Of a stretch of DNA of 64,000 nt, positions 1-12,291 are shown one piece after another. The DNA is from Gyromitra esculenta. Lineage: Eukaryota; Ascomycota; Pezizomycetes; Pezizales; Discinaceae. The stretch covers positions 1,178,001 to 1,242,000 of the forward strand of contig JBCAML010000016.1 of assembly GCA_038503075.1 (NCBI GenBank), given 5' to 3'. Made by a program: the position numbers and the translations under genes. Numbering within the stretch: the stretch's first letter is position 1; every line of letters begins with the position of its first letter. Under the pieces are notes generated by a model. It saw only the letters and a list, made by a program, of their open reading frames with translations, was not told the origin of the DNA and did not search any database.

Positions 1-105
1 TGCTTCAACTATAAATATATGTAGAGCTATAGAGTCAAGACAAAATATAGAATAAATCTCTATATATATTGACACCTTATATACTATTTTATAATCGAAT
101 GGTTA

Positions 106-912
106 GTGTTTCCTCCATTATCACATATTTGCCCGGGTTGTAGAGCCCTCCCATACATACCAGCTGCCGTACTGTCATCTCCATCCCTCCAGGCCTGGGC
201 GGCTACCGAATCATCCTCGTTTCTTTGGGTGAATGGTCGCTCACGTTCAGCTATAGTTAGTGCGTTTGCAGTCGATGTGATTGATGCAGTCAAGGCAGCA
301 GGAGTTCCCATTGCTTGGCTGTTTTGTTCCAACTACCGCTCAAATGGAAATTTCAAAGGGCCCGTCGATTTAGCGAAATGCCTTATCTTTCAAATCCTGC
401 AACACCGCCCAGACGTGCTTTTGAGAAACGGCGATTTGTTTTCGAAGCCGCGATTCAAGTACGCTAAAACATTGAAGGATGTGTGGGGGATTATGACAGA
501 CTTGCTTCAGTTCATCCCAAGGTTGTTTATCGTCGTGGACTCTTTAGATTCTTACGACCGCCCATCGTGTTCCCGAAACAGTAGTCACATGAGTGATTCG
601 GATAGCGACGATGAGAAAAAAGATGCATCAGATATTTCCCAACTTATTGGAGGCCTCTTACTCCTAGTAGCCAAATCGCCAACGTGTGTGAAGATTGTGT
701 TAACGACCCGTGTCCCCACAAGATCTGTCGTGGACGTACTTCTTGAGAAGGATGACGTTGGCAGGCTTGATCTAGGCGGAGGACAGAAACGACGATTACC
801 ACAGCAAAGCCAGCGAGCGAGAGGTGGGCTTGCTCGTCGGGGTCGAGGAACGAGGCTTCAGCTCGACTGGGCGCCCGGGTGGGCAAATTCTAAGATAAGC
901 ACAGACTCCTGA
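106..912 (+). pseudogene. NACHT/NLR-type NTPase fragment, degenerate
   Basis: The open frame begins without an ATG (GTG at 106) and resembles the NTPase core of fungal NACHT (nephrocystin-3-like) proteins. A degenerate P-loop reads LWVNGRSRSAIVS, where the usual GKS/T lysine is missing. It is followed by a WLFCSNYR strand, a Walker B-like LFIVVDSLD near 525-550, and a sensor-like VKIVLTTR near 690-710. After about 770 the frame turns Arg-rich and ends at 912. An alternative frame from about 777 reads more naturally (AEDRNDDYHSKASEREVG), so a one-base frameshift is likely. No effector domain or WD/ankyrin repeats follow. It is probably a relic, but a 5'-truncated gene with unrecognised introns is possible. 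Confidence 0.5.
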
Positions 913-1263
913 GAGTTTTTTTTTTATGAAGTCAGATTTTGCAAGTTATTCTGTTTACAAACATTGTATATGTTGCACGCGAATCACTTAAGATTATTTA
1001 ACCAAGAGGTATAACAATCCACGTGAGTATACTTTCAGCCGGCTCTTGGCGAAAAGTAGGCCTTCTGCCTTGATAATTGTAAGTGTGTAGGAGAATGCGG
1101 GTTCAGACATCTTGAGATCCGTTTTTTTTTGAGCAGAAATTGTTACAGCCTCTAATGCGGGAAATATATGTAAAAGAGATGACCCCAAAAGCGGGCGTAT
1201 ATAGACCCTGATAATTTTATCGCGATATAATGTTCTAAACTATTAGTGGGCCGGCTATAGGCT

Positions 1264-1407
1264 ACCGTCTCCTGCGCGATGGCAAGATTGCGGTAAGGCG
1301 AGAACTAAGCCTAGCCCTGTGGAGATTTTCCTCACTTACACCAAGTCCTGTCTATATCTAGTTTAGTTTTCGCCTCACCGCAATCTCGCCGTTGCGCAGG
1401 ATACGGT
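1264..1407. repeat. Foldback/MITE-like element with about 50-bp inverted repeats
   Basis: The left arm at 1264-1314 and the right arm at 1358-1407 are imperfect reverse complements; the cores CCTGCGCGATGGCAAGATTG and CAATCTCGCCGTTGCGCAGG pair with three mismatches. The arms enclose about 43 bp. There is no open frame inside. I could not identify a convincing target-site duplication, so the superfamily is open. Confidence 0.7.
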
Positions 1408-1492
1408 ACAGTCGTGTAAGAAAAGTCTTGACACCCCACCTAACTGGCGAGACAGCCACTGGGGTGTCAAGACTTTTCTTACACGGCTGTAC
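1406..1492. repeat. Near-perfect 33-bp inverted repeat (hairpin)
   Basis: The arms at 1406-1438 and 1460-1492 are reverse complements with one mismatch (core AAGTCTTGACACCCCA / TGGGGTGTCAAGACTT), separated by a 21-bp loop. The element directly abuts the foldback element to its left and runs into TACATGTACATGTA on its right. It could be a very short MITE or a transcribed hairpin. Confidence 0.8.
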
Positions 1493-2357
1493 ATGTACAT
1501 GTATGTTAAACTAAGAAAGAGCTGTTGGCAACAACTCTGACAACGAGACCCTACTAGTAGACTCACAGGCAGTCACTCGACGCCCATACCTCACAAGCAA
1601 AAATAGATACCCTAACCCATATCTAATAGCTCTCCTGTATATATCCTTCATACGTGTATTATATGCATAAGCAATAGCTCCCAAAGATCGCAAACTCAGG
1701 TACACCCAACAACACTAACCGATCTTTAGTATTCAGAATTTAGATATCTAAAAGTACACATTCAACATAGCATACAGCTAAGCACAGCCAGCATATATAA
1801 AACCTAAACGCTCGCCCCCGCGGCGATCACGCTATAACTTCGGTTACATGTGGCATTCTTGTACCTTTTAAAAAACAATGAAACAATGATTTAACAAAAA
1901 AAAAAAACGCCCCCGCGGCGAATTTTAGTAGTAATAGTAGTAATCGTAACCAACCAGACCAGACTATATATCTAGGTCGCTACTCGAGCATGCAGGAACG
2001 TCAAAATACTATACCCAAATGAAAAAAAATAGGAAGGAGAAAACAAGAAGAAAAACAAAAAACAACACACCACTCAGATAGTAAAAACACGTAAAAACAG
2101 GAATGCCAAATGAAAAATAAAACAAAAGTTGAAAAAAAGAGAAGCCTAACCCGCAACAAACAGTTCCATTTAATTCCACCCAAACTATTCCGTTACACCT
2201 CCTCCCATAACAAATATTTTTGTTTAAAAATTACACATCGAACAAGAAGTACCCCAGTAATGACACCAAAGGAAAGAAGGAATCCAAACAGGGTAAAAAA
2301 CACGCCAATGAAGAAAGCCTGAAAAGAAATTTCTTTTACTCTCACATGGATCTAACG
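1493..2357. other. Intergenic, AT-rich, no gene seen
   Basis: This is the 3' flank of snt2. It holds A-rich runs and a direct repeat CGCCCCCGCGGCGA (near 1812 and 1907). I see no supportable coding sequence. Confidence 0.6.
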
Positions 2358-5300
2358 CTAGTGTAACAGATTCGCCAACGCTGGGCTTCCCGAAGCACCC
2401 GACATGACCCGTTGTGGCGGCGGCTCTTGTGGCCTGTTTTGAGACCCCGGTGGTGGCCCCTGCTGCTGCTGCATCATCGGTCCCTGCTGCATGGGAGCGG
2501 GGACGGGCATGGATCGACTCATGTGCGGCGACACGTGCTGTGTGTGTGGTGACATATGCTGCGGGGACATGTGCGGAGGATGACGTGGAGACATAAGCTG
2601 AGGCTGATGAGGAGTTACATGCTGTGGTTGAAGCGGGGAAACGGGTTGTGGGTGAGGTGATACATGCTGCTGCGGTTGCCGTGGCGAGACGTGCGAGGAG
2701 TGCGGTGACATATGTTGAACATGCGGGGATGCATGCGATGGAGGCTGGGGTGGGGGTGGATGGTGTTGTAGTACAGAGACGTGACCTTGTGGAATGTGGG
2801 GTGATATGTGCGGGGGTGGCTGGAGAGGCGGCATATGTTGGGGTGGATGAGGCGGGTGCGGAGACTGATGGGGAAGTGGATGGTGTGGCAGAGGATGAGA
2901 AGGCGGACCCGAGTGTGGAATCTGCTGTGGTATTGGCGGCATTTGACCCATCTGCGGCACCATCTGCGGCATTTGAGGGGGCATCCCTGGCTGCATTGGA
3001 TTGGGATGCACTATGGTGGGCGCGACGATAGCGGTTGGCGGAGGCTGAATAGGCGGAGGCGGCGGAGGAGGAGGAGGAGGTTGTTGCGAAGCAAAAAATA
3101 CATTTAGTGGTGGCAATGGTGTGTACCTGCTGGGCTGCGGTTGTCCGTTCATGCCCGAATAGGGGGATTGGCGTTCCGATTCCGGCTTCTGCTCTTCCTT
3201 ATGGTGACACCGGTTGCACAACAATCCTACCGCATGGGAGCGCGAGGCCGAATGAGAGTGAGGATGTGCAACCGCATCTCCATTCACCAACACCCCGTTA
3301 GTTGGCGGTGTCACCCCATTCGTCAGGTGGACAACGCCATTCTCCTTCGGTCGCGGTGGATTACACGGGACCTTCCACCACAGTGGGCTGACATCTGTTT
3401 GACAGCTGAAACAACGTTTGGGTCCGTCACCGCCCACGTGATCATTGAGTAGTCCTTCAATACCTCCAATCTTATCCTCTAGGCCTTCCGTCTTGATGTA
3501 GACAGTAGTCGGGGAGCAAGTGATTTCCTTGCCATTGGTTCCTGCAGTAGAAGGCCCCCCAGCGCTGTTTCTCCGATGCGACAGAGAAGCTTTTGTTGAA
3601 ATAGTCATGAGATTTGCTTTTCTGACGGTACCGGTGAGCCCCAGGTCAGCCTGCTTATATGTGCTAACATATAGCTGCAGTGCATTCTATAATAAGAAAG
3701 TTAGCTGACTTATCCCAAAAAGCAGATAAAAGCACTTTTCTCTGAATTTAAAGTTGCTTGATGGTTTCCCCCTGCGACTAATCCAGCCAATACACGCAGG
3801 TACCAAATTTAACGAACAGGAGCTAGGAACATACCAATCCAGTCTCTTCAGTGTACTCTCCGATTTGATGAACAGTCGACTTGACATCATGCTCCGGACA
3901 CCATACAGCCGCAGTCATAGCACCTTGTTCGTTCCCCAACTTGACAATATTCACAAGCTCCCTCCTAGAACCCTTAACCGGCTGGATATCAAAACCCATC
4001 GTCCACCCCGCCTTATGCGCGCACCCCACATGCACTATTCACAACATCAGTCCCAAGCCCCGGGATTTCATACCTTAAGGATACTAGAAGACCTACCACT
4101 AGTATGACAAACTTGACATCCCACGCAAGCCCCTCCACTATTGTTCTTACAGACCCTGCAGACCTGAGTCCATTTCGCCGCCGGAATAGTGCCAATTCCC
4201 TCAACAATCTTCATTGTTTTTGCATCGGCGAATTTGATTTCGGGGGTCCAAACCGCACAGATGACATGTGCCCAGTTGTTGCCAGCAGTCTTCTTTAGCG
4301 GTTCTCGGGGATGTTGTGGGCGGCGTTTATCAGCCTCTTTTGTTTTCCGGCCATCCTCATGGTGGTTGCTAGTGAGGATAATTTGCTTTTCTCTCTCCTT
4401 CTCCTTCTCCTTCTCGTTACCATCTCTCTTTTTCTTCTTCTCGGAGCCTTTAGGCTGTGGTTCTTCCTTTTTGATATCACCTCCATCTTCAGTTTCGATC
4501 GTGCCGTGACAAGGGCATAGAACACATTCGTAATTCTACATCCCTGGTAAGCAAAAGCAACTATTCCAACGACTGGGTTTAAACATACCGTAGATACAGC
4601 CGGGTTTTTGTCATTTGCGCACATTTCACAAACCCACTTATTTGCGCTCCGTACTTCCCCAACCCCATAACACCCTCTATGCACTGTCATTCTACAATCC
4701 CGACACACTAAATGTTGATTTCCGAGCGGCTCCAACTCATTACAAACCCCACAAGGTAGTAACTTCGGCTTCGGAGGTTCGGGCGGGGGTGGCGGCGGCT
4801 CCTTCGGTTTCTCTACTTTCTCCTTCTCTTTACCCTTCTTTGCCGTCCCGTTCGCTTCTAGCTTCAGCTTCTTTCTAGGCGGCTCCTTTTTATCGTCCGG
4901 CGTCGGCACAACAGCCATTGCAATTGCAGCTTGAGGTTGCGGACTCGCTGTAGCCGCCGCAATCATGAGTGCTTCGGCTTTGGCGTCCTCTTGCGCCGCA
5001 TTAAGCTCCTTAAGAAGTTCCTCATCGATTCGTCTTTTCCAAGCTCGGCCTCCTCCGGCAGATACTTTCTTCTGCACTTCGTCCGGATCTTCCCATTGGA
5101 TTCCATACCGCCTCCATAGTTCAGCGCACCGTCTGCAGAGCGCGCTTATAAGCCATTTTTCCTCTCCTTGTTTTTTTTTGCTGCTGCCTCCTTTATCTGC
5201 TTGTATTAGAGTCCCCGGAGGCACCCCCGGTGCACGCCGCCATTGCCTACTGCTCCTAGTACTGCAGAACTTGCACTCAAACCCACGCTTCTTGTCAATA

Positions 5301-7724
5301 GCCTTGTTACCGTCGAACGCTGAATCATCTTCGTCATCTGCAACGTCGTCTACCAACTTTGTCCCCGTGTCTTTATCCTTCATCTTGGCTTCCTTTTTGC
5401 CCTTTCGCCCTTCGAAGCTCCCCCAGATCTGTTTTCCCTTCTCTGTCTTCTTCCACACATAGTAAAAGCGTACAATTTCCGCCTCTTTCCGAGTTTTGAC
5501 GTGTTTAGTTACGCTGTGAAGCTCACTCCCAAATTTCGCTACTCCTTCCTCAAAGCGCTTTAGTTCATCCGGCTTGAGTTTCGGCTCCCTGAGATCCTTG
5601 GTAACATGAACCTTCTGCAACTGTTCTATAGCTTTACCCTTATCAAAGTCATTGGCGTATAACAGCTCAATCGCCTTGTCTTGATAATTCACCGCCCATG
5701 GTTGACATCCTGGTCCGATCATGGTTCCACCCGGCAAATTACCAGAAACTTTCTCCGTATCCTTCATATACTCTTCTACAATACTCAAAGCCTCCTCTTT
5801 CTTCTTTTCTGCTTCCTCACTCTTCCCCTCCTCGGGAATCTTGAATAATAACGTCGATGTCGTCCCATCATCCTCACCTCGTCGGATATATCCCGGTGGT
5901 TCGTCCATAACCCATTTTGGGCGTTTCTCTTTAGCAGCTGCTTCGGCCTCCGCTGCAGCGGCGCTCTTGGCACTTTTGTTGCCACCTTTTTGATATTTCT
6001 TTTTGATTTCAACGGGTTTCACGTACTCGACTGGTCGTCCATGCCATACATTAACATTCGCTTGGTGTCTAGGCCCAATTCGTGAAGCTGCCCGGGGGAA
6101 GATACGGTCGTCGGGGTCGAGAGCATCTTCAACGCGGCAATGCTGGCCTAGGTACCTCATTGGCCACATTTGTGCCCAGTGTACCTGTTCTGCGGTTGGC
6201 ATCTTTTCAAGATCTGCTGTGTCAGACGGTGTTGCTGTGTCTATTCCGGCAGCTCCAGGGGACATGTCTTCGTCTTCGTCATCATAAACATCTTCCTCAA
6301 CGTCATTACTAGCGTTTGTGCCGGGGGTCAAGGTGGGAGTATTTCGAGCTTCAAGCTTGCGCTCTTGAGCTCGGTTGCAGGGGCCGCAAGCCCAAGCGAA
6401 ACCTCGACTGGGTTTTTTGAGTAAGGGCGGGCGAACACAATTCATATGATACGTATTGCCGCAAACCGCACAGTGTACCGAATCAGTGCTATGTTTTGCA
6501 TAGTCAGCATTCCCGAGCGATCATCATCTCAAAAAATAATAAATTAGTAATATTATACCTAGCGCAAAACCCTGCACATCGTTTGCACTCCTTCATTTGG
6601 CTGCAGAGCTCTTTTGCTCTTTGTGGTTCCACCAATAGGTATTTCCATCTCTCAACCAATACTTTCCGCACCTTCTCCGGGACATTGCGCACCTGGTTCG
6701 TCGGAATTACGTCGTAATAGCGATGAATATAGCGGTCAAACATCTTCTCGAAATAGAAGCTGTCTCGGCGTTTTCGGAACTCGTCAACATCTTCGACCTC
6801 CGAACGGTGGAGAATGTAGCACTTGCCGCGAATAGCAGCGAGGGGACAGCTATCGGAATGCATCGACGAGAAAAGCACGCGCGTATCTGTCACTTTTCGC
6901 TGGATATCTTTCGGTCTGTAGTACCAGTTGACTCTGATAGAGTCGATGGGTTGCGTTGGGTCGTTGTTTGTGTGAAGAAACTCCATGATCCGAGCAAGAT
7001 AGTAGGGCTCGCCTGGAGGCTCGCAAACGAGGTATATGTGATCTATAAAGTGGCATATGTTAGCGGGGGAGAGTTGGAGACAAAATAGCCTACAATGGCA
7101 TAGCATCAAACAATAACGGATAATTTTTTTGTGGAGTTTTTGGGCGGACAAAAAAGATTGCAAGCTGGTGAATACTGAATCCATACCATTAACCGACAGA
7201 GTCGTCCCATCGTCAGCAATTAATTGCCCATCTTTTAGACGTGGATTCTCAAAGCTCAGCATATTCGAAAGCCCCATATCTCTCGGCATGACGGGCGCAA
7301 TATGGTGGTTCTTCCTCTTCTTGCTTCCAGTTGATGTGACCGCGACCGTCGTGGTAGTCTCCTTAGCCCCTTCCTTGTCCTTGCTTCCGGTCCCTCCCAC
7401 AGCCGATGCCCTCCTAGATGATGCAGTTGTAGGTGCCACAGCAATCTCGACAGCCACCCCAGCAGCTGACTTGCTCGACGAAGATGCGGCTGAGGGGGTA
7501 GTCGTATACTCGTAGTCCATATCATTATCTTTGTCCTCGGCATAGTTCACGCGTGACCCTCGATTCCGAGAGCGCGTACCATAGGGGGATGTAGAACGTA
7601 TATTAACAGTTGCCGGAGTGGTTTGGGCAGTGGCTGTGGGGGTGGAAGTGGAAGTGGAGGGTTCGTTTGGGGCGCCATTGCCAGCGGGAGCGCGGGAAGC
7701 CGTTGAAGATTTACGATCGGCCAT
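2358..7724 (-). CDS. snt2: Snt2-family BAH/PHD/SANT/GATA chromatin regulator
   Basis: The CDS is complement(2358..3686, 3835..4034, 4097..4535, 4589..6488, 6559..7042, 7187..7724), 1629 aa; all five introns are GT-AG and keep phase. Domains in order are: Ser/Thr-rich disordered N-terminus; BAH (about 175-330, DHIYLVCEPPGEPYYLARIM); PHD1 (about 330-380, CKRCAGFC...CGNTYH); ELM2-like segment (about 440-500); SANT (about 645-695, RFEEGVAKFGSELHSVTKHV); GATA-like finger (CKFC...CRRC, about 745-795); PHD2 (about 920-965); extended PHD (about 975-1180, NNWAHVICAVWTPE, VHVGCAHKAGW); KQADLGLTGTVRKANL; a second split CxxC/CxxC finger (about 1280-1350); and a long Pro/His-rich tail. Snt2 proteins act in the nucleus, with Rpd3 histone deacetylase and Ecm5 in yeast, and control stress response, development and secondary metabolism in moulds. 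The ATG at 7724 is the first in frame. Domain order and length fit the family well. Confidence 0.94.
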
Positions 7725-8916
7725 CGAGGCACAGAGTTAAGAAGAAGCAAGCCTGAAGAACAGGCGTTTGACAGCTTTAGGGCCGGGGGGGTGTGAAGAT
7801 TGGAAATAGATATGCAAGTTGATCAGGTACTGTGCTAATCTTGGGAGGGGATTGACGGAATGCTGAAAATATTTGAGAAGGTGGGGGGAGGTGTAGATGG
7901 ATTGGATGGCGTTAAACAGATAGATGAAATAATGATTGACTGGATGAAAGAAGCAATGTGACGGGGAAAGAGCGATTGGGGGTGTGTGGGGACGGATATG
8001 GGAGGGGGTGAAGGAAGGCAAGCGCTGTAATCCTAATCCCACCTAGGGGAGAAAGGTAATGGGTAGGAACTGGGAGGGGAAGCAAGAATGGCAAGGTAGG
8101 CAAAGTGAGAGAGAGAGAGAGAGAGAGAGCGTGCTAGATATGTCTATCCCAGCTATAGGGCTATGGTAGCCCCAAGCGAAATGTGGGAGGACCTAGAGAC
8201 GAACCCAACCAAACTAATATTCTCCCGTAATCCTTCAACGGCCAATTACGGACTTCTACTCCTACAGTAGTAGTATTCCAGCTCAAGCATAAGAAAGTAT
8301 AAGTATGTATCGATAATGGGATGGGTGAATTGAAGATGTTGGATGGATGGATGGATGGATGGATGGATATGGAGCAGAGGGGGGGGCGAGAAAGGAATGT
8401 GTGGGAGAGGGGGGGAACTGAACACGGGGAGAAAGAAAGAGAAGGGATACAGAGGGTGGTGGGTGGTGGGTGTGGGGAGGGGAGGGGTGAGAGTGTGAGC
8501 GAGAGAAGAGTTCAAGCCGGGCCACACGTCAGGGAGTCGCGGGAATCGGACATATGCCCATGTGAGCTGTACTCTAAAGTAAAGTGTGCAAAGAAGAGTT
8601 GCAGATACGGTGGAGAGGGCATGGGAATTACATACCAACACCTCAGTCAAACGTCCCCCTCCCAAAAAAGTATGATAAGCAGAGAGTTGGGCACTGCCGT
8701 CGCGTATAATGCGACAACGCCGCCTTCAACCAAATAATAAGGAAAGCCTGCTGAGACTTGGTTTACATATATCGACGTGCCACCTCGGACGCGACAGGGC
8801 GTTCAACATCAACAGCATCCAACAGCTCAAACACGGCTGAATAATTCGAGATTCCTGTTCACGAACAAGCGCTAAATCGATATCCATCGTAATATCAAGA
8901 ATTCATTCAGTCGAAA
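7725..8916. other. snt2 upstream region with simple repeats
   Basis: The region is purine-rich. It contains a (GA)n run at about 8107-8128 and (GGAT)n at about 8340-8367, then G-rich sequence to about 8500. It is probably the snt2 promoter and 5' UTR. No gene is seen. Confidence 0.6.
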
Positions 8917-9312
8917 ATGGTGTCTTCTGTGCTCTGGAACACCTGTCGTCCAAAATCGGTCGCCCAGAGGAAGCAACCTGAACCCCCAACGTTGCACGCT
9001 AACCTAGGAGAGACACACACTAACATAACTTCACCTCGCCAAAAGCCACTTACGGACACGAAATGGCCATTCTGGAGCTGGGCAAAATCGCTGAGAATTT
9101 CAAGCAGGACAATTGCCTACGGGGAAACTGCTGTCGCCGTCTTTTACGATAGAAATTCTAACGTGTTTTATGATATTTCAGGGATCTCACGATGTTCTAC
9201 ATCCTCGCTGGAGCTCGTCGTCTTCTGCAGGCAGCGGCTCTGTCTAGCCTGCCTGATGCGGGTCCCTGAGGGCCCGCGCGCCAAGGAGCATGATCATCTG
9301 CGATATTACTAA
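8917..9312 (+). CDS. Hypothetical small ORF upstream of P0
   Basis: This 131-aa ATG-started frame resembles nothing I recognise. It ends about 190 bp before the P0 start codon, so it may simply lie in the P0 promoter or 5' UTR. A good branch/acceptor pair (TTCTAAC...TATTTCAG, 9157-9181) inside it hints at a spliced transcript, but I found no matching strong donor. It has no signal peptide or membrane segment. It may not be a gene. Confidence 0.22.
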   Translation: MVSSVLWNTCRPKSVAQRKQPEPPTLHANLGETHTNITSPRQKPLTDTKWPFWSWAKSLRISSRTIAYGETAVAVFYDRNSNVFYDISGISRCSTSSLELVVFCRQRLCLACLMRVPEGPRAKEHDHLRYY

Positions 9313-9501
9313 TCACGACAGGGCAAGGGTTATTAGGGCAAGCCCTAACCTACACTCCGCAGTCCCTGGATGCATCACCACACAAACCCTAGAGAGCAAA
9401 ACAACATCACGAAATTCCATTTTCGAGCAGTCATCATACCAAATCATCCATAAACCATCATCTTGAACCTTAAATATCCTCTCTTCAACGAATAAGAAGA
9501 A

Positions 9502-10644
9502 ATGGGGGTCAAGACTAATAAAGCCGAGTACTTCGAGAAGTTGAAGGGACTTCTCGAACAATACAAGAGCATTTTCATCGTTGGTGTTGACAATGTGAGT
9601 TCCTTCGTCTAATAACCGAACAGAGATCTGGAGAAATTTTAGGGAAGCTTTAGCTGATGACGATTTTTTTCTCGAATAAAGGTCTCCTCCCAGCAGATGC
9701 ACGAGATTCGTGTCTCCTTGAGAGGCCAGGGTGTTGTCCTTATGGGCAAGAACACCATGGTTCGTCGTGCCATCCGCATCCTCTCGAGCGACTTCCCCGA
9801 GTACGAGCGTCTTCTCCCGCACGTTAAGGGTAAATCTTCTATCAACTATTGCAACTTTCTTCTGTGTTCCTAACCCCTACACCCCTGCAGGCAATGTTGG
9901 TTTCGTCTTCACCAACGAAGATCTCAAGGAAATCCGTGATAAGGTTCTGGCCAACAAGATTGCAGCTCCCGCCCGTGCTGGTGCCGTTGCCCCTCTTGAT
10001 GTCTACGTCCCTGCCGGTAACACAGGTATGGAACCCGGAAAGACTTCTTTCTTCCAGGCTCTTGGTATCCCAACCAAGATTGCCCGTGGTACCATTGAAA
10101 TCACCACCGACCTGAAGCTCGTTGAGGCCGGTTCCAAGGTTGGAGCTTCCGAGGCTACCTTGTTGAACATGCTCAACATCTCCCCCTTCACCTACGGTAT
10201 GGGGATTGTCCAGGTCTACGACGACGGTCAGGTTTTCGCTCCCTCGGTTCTTGATATCGATGATAGTCAGCTCCTCGAGGCCTTCTTGAGCGCTGTTACC
10301 ACCATTGCTACCATCTCCCTAGCCGCGAATTACCCGACTCTCCCGTCGGTTATCCACTCATTGGTTAACACGTACAAGAGAGCCATTGCTGTTGCCCTTG
10401 AGACCGAGTACTCTTGGGAGGCAATTGATGAGCTTAAGGACCGTATCGCCAATCCTGATGCGTACGCCTCTGCTGCTCCTGTTGCGGCGACCGCTAGCGG
10501 AGATGCCCCCAAGGCCAAAGAAGAGGAGAAGAAAGATGAGTCTGAGGCAGAAGAATCAGATGAAGGTATGTTCCTCCTATCGTCACTTATGGTCGGGAAA
10601 GCAATTAACACTTTGCAGGTGGTTTCGGGGATTTGTTCGGTTAA
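9502..10644 (+). CDS. rpp0: 60S ribosomal stalk protein P0 (uL10)
   Basis: The CDS is join(9502..9594, 9682..9829, 9891..10565, 10619..10644), 313 aa, three introns. The start [20 protein letters not shown] is the canonical P0 N-terminus. The L10 domain follows ([30 protein letters not shown]), then the P1/P2-binding region and an Ala-rich hinge with an acidic [18 protein letters not shown] stretch. P0 anchors the P1/P2 dimers on the large subunit and recruits translation GTPases. The last exon is only 26 nt and gives the ending GGFGDLFG, instead of the MGFGLFD-type ending common in eukaryotes. Length matches the family. The short early introns and first-exon size fit a highly expressed ribosomal-protein gene. 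Confidence 0.95.
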
Positions 10645-12291
10645 ACGTATAGTTGAACTGGGTTTAGATCTACGGAATGAAATAAAAATGTCTTCTTCAT
10701 TCTCAGGCGTCTTTTGTGACATTTACAATCATTTTCAACCAACCAACTAACAACTAGCAATTAATTCATTGTCCTAAAAACATCAATTCCCATCACACTA
10801 AAAGGTTGGTTCTTTTTTATATTTTATTTTATTCTTCTTCATCCTCTATACACATACCCAAATACCCATGGCGAAAGATTAAAATATTTTTAACCCCGAG
10901 TTTTTTATATTAAAAAATACGTTGAAGATGAAAAACGCAACAACACTCTAATTTTTTCATGACGCCTCCTCCTCAATTTCTTCGTTTATCACATAATCTT
11001 TATTTCTTTATAACTGAACGTGTGCTAATAGAAGAACAGTGAATCTAAATTTTGCAGCGCACTAGAAAGAGCTCTAGAGTGAAGACTGTTGCATTTCCTG
11101 GTTCCATAGCAACGAACATTCGCACCCAGTTACCTAGTACCGATCCGATCCGACTCACTTTGCTCACCAATCAATTACGCTAAATCTGGAAATTGTCTGT
11201 CATACTAATTTGTAGACCCACTTGTTCGAGGTATATCATTGGCTAGATTGACTGATGGGTTAGGTTTCAGACATTGATGATCACTCGAAATTTTTTGGCT
11301 TGGCGGTCACATTTATGATTAGATTTGATGGTTCCGGCAGGGGCAAGACTGCGAGGCAATTGGTGCTTCCTTGCAGTTAGATTGACCTGTAATATCGAAA
11401 GTGCAGAAAGATACGTAGGTGATTTGGGATTAACATTTGGTTAAGAACCTGAGAGTACAATTAATATACTAGATTGGAGCCAATAATTTTCTATCAACCC
11501 TTAATTACATACATGTGTTGCACTAGTGACACGTACGTCTCATTGAGGAATTATTTTTGGGCCACCATGAAACCGAAAACGAGGCCAATGTGCTACTATC
11601 TGCAGTAAAGGAATTTAACTTGAGCGGTTTTAGTGGTCATTGCAAGGTTACTAGGGTACTGCATGTAGTTCAGAAATCGGACAAAACTAGTACTTGTAGT
11701 GCCTTTGTGCTGTTGGGATTTGTCCTAGATAATCTAGATATTCCTCCCCCTGCCTTGTATGCGTTTGAGATCATCCCCATGTTTGTATGCTACTTTATTA
11801 TTTTCTCTAACCGGGATTAAAATTGAAGCAGTGATGTGCGAGTGATATATAATGAATAGTAAGCAGTATCGAAATGTCCCCGTGAGCACCCTATTGAATT
11901 GCGGGAAAGGGGGCAGGCTATAGACAAGCGGCATAGGTAAGAGATAAAGGGTGGGAAGCAGCAAATATGAGTCGTAAGTCCTAGATTAAGGGAGATTTTT
12001 CTACTACTACTTCGTTAGTGTTTGTGTGGGGTCTTGGGAGCGCTCTTGTGCGTGCTTATACATCCTATATAACGAAGCTCTTTGCTTGTTACATCTAGCT
12101 ACATGTACATGGCCATGGATCTTTGCCCTCTAATGAAATATCGAGACGTCGATCTATTCCTCACTTTACTGTGGGGGTTATTTAACGACGAGTGATACTG
12201 TATGATTAAAAGTTCAATTCTAGAGGCTAGGGAACCCGGACATTTATAAGTAGCTTATATCAGGATTTACTGACTGAAAACAAGCTTAATA
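10645..12291. other. Gene-free intergenic DNA
   Basis: This is P0 3' UTR followed by AT-rich sequence. No convincing coding frame, RNA gene or repeat was seen; the longest frames are short, have unusual composition and lack any domain. Confidence 0.6.

Noticed and set aside
2414..3452. Long plus-strand frames opposite the snt2 3' end
   Set aside because: They are antisense shadows of the Pro/His-rich Snt2 tail, which has clear homology and splice continuity on the minus strand.
4295..7724. Treating the BAH part, the PHD/SANT part and the C-terminal part as three separate genes
   Set aside because: Phase-consistent GT-AG introns join all parts, and the domain order matches one Snt2 protein.
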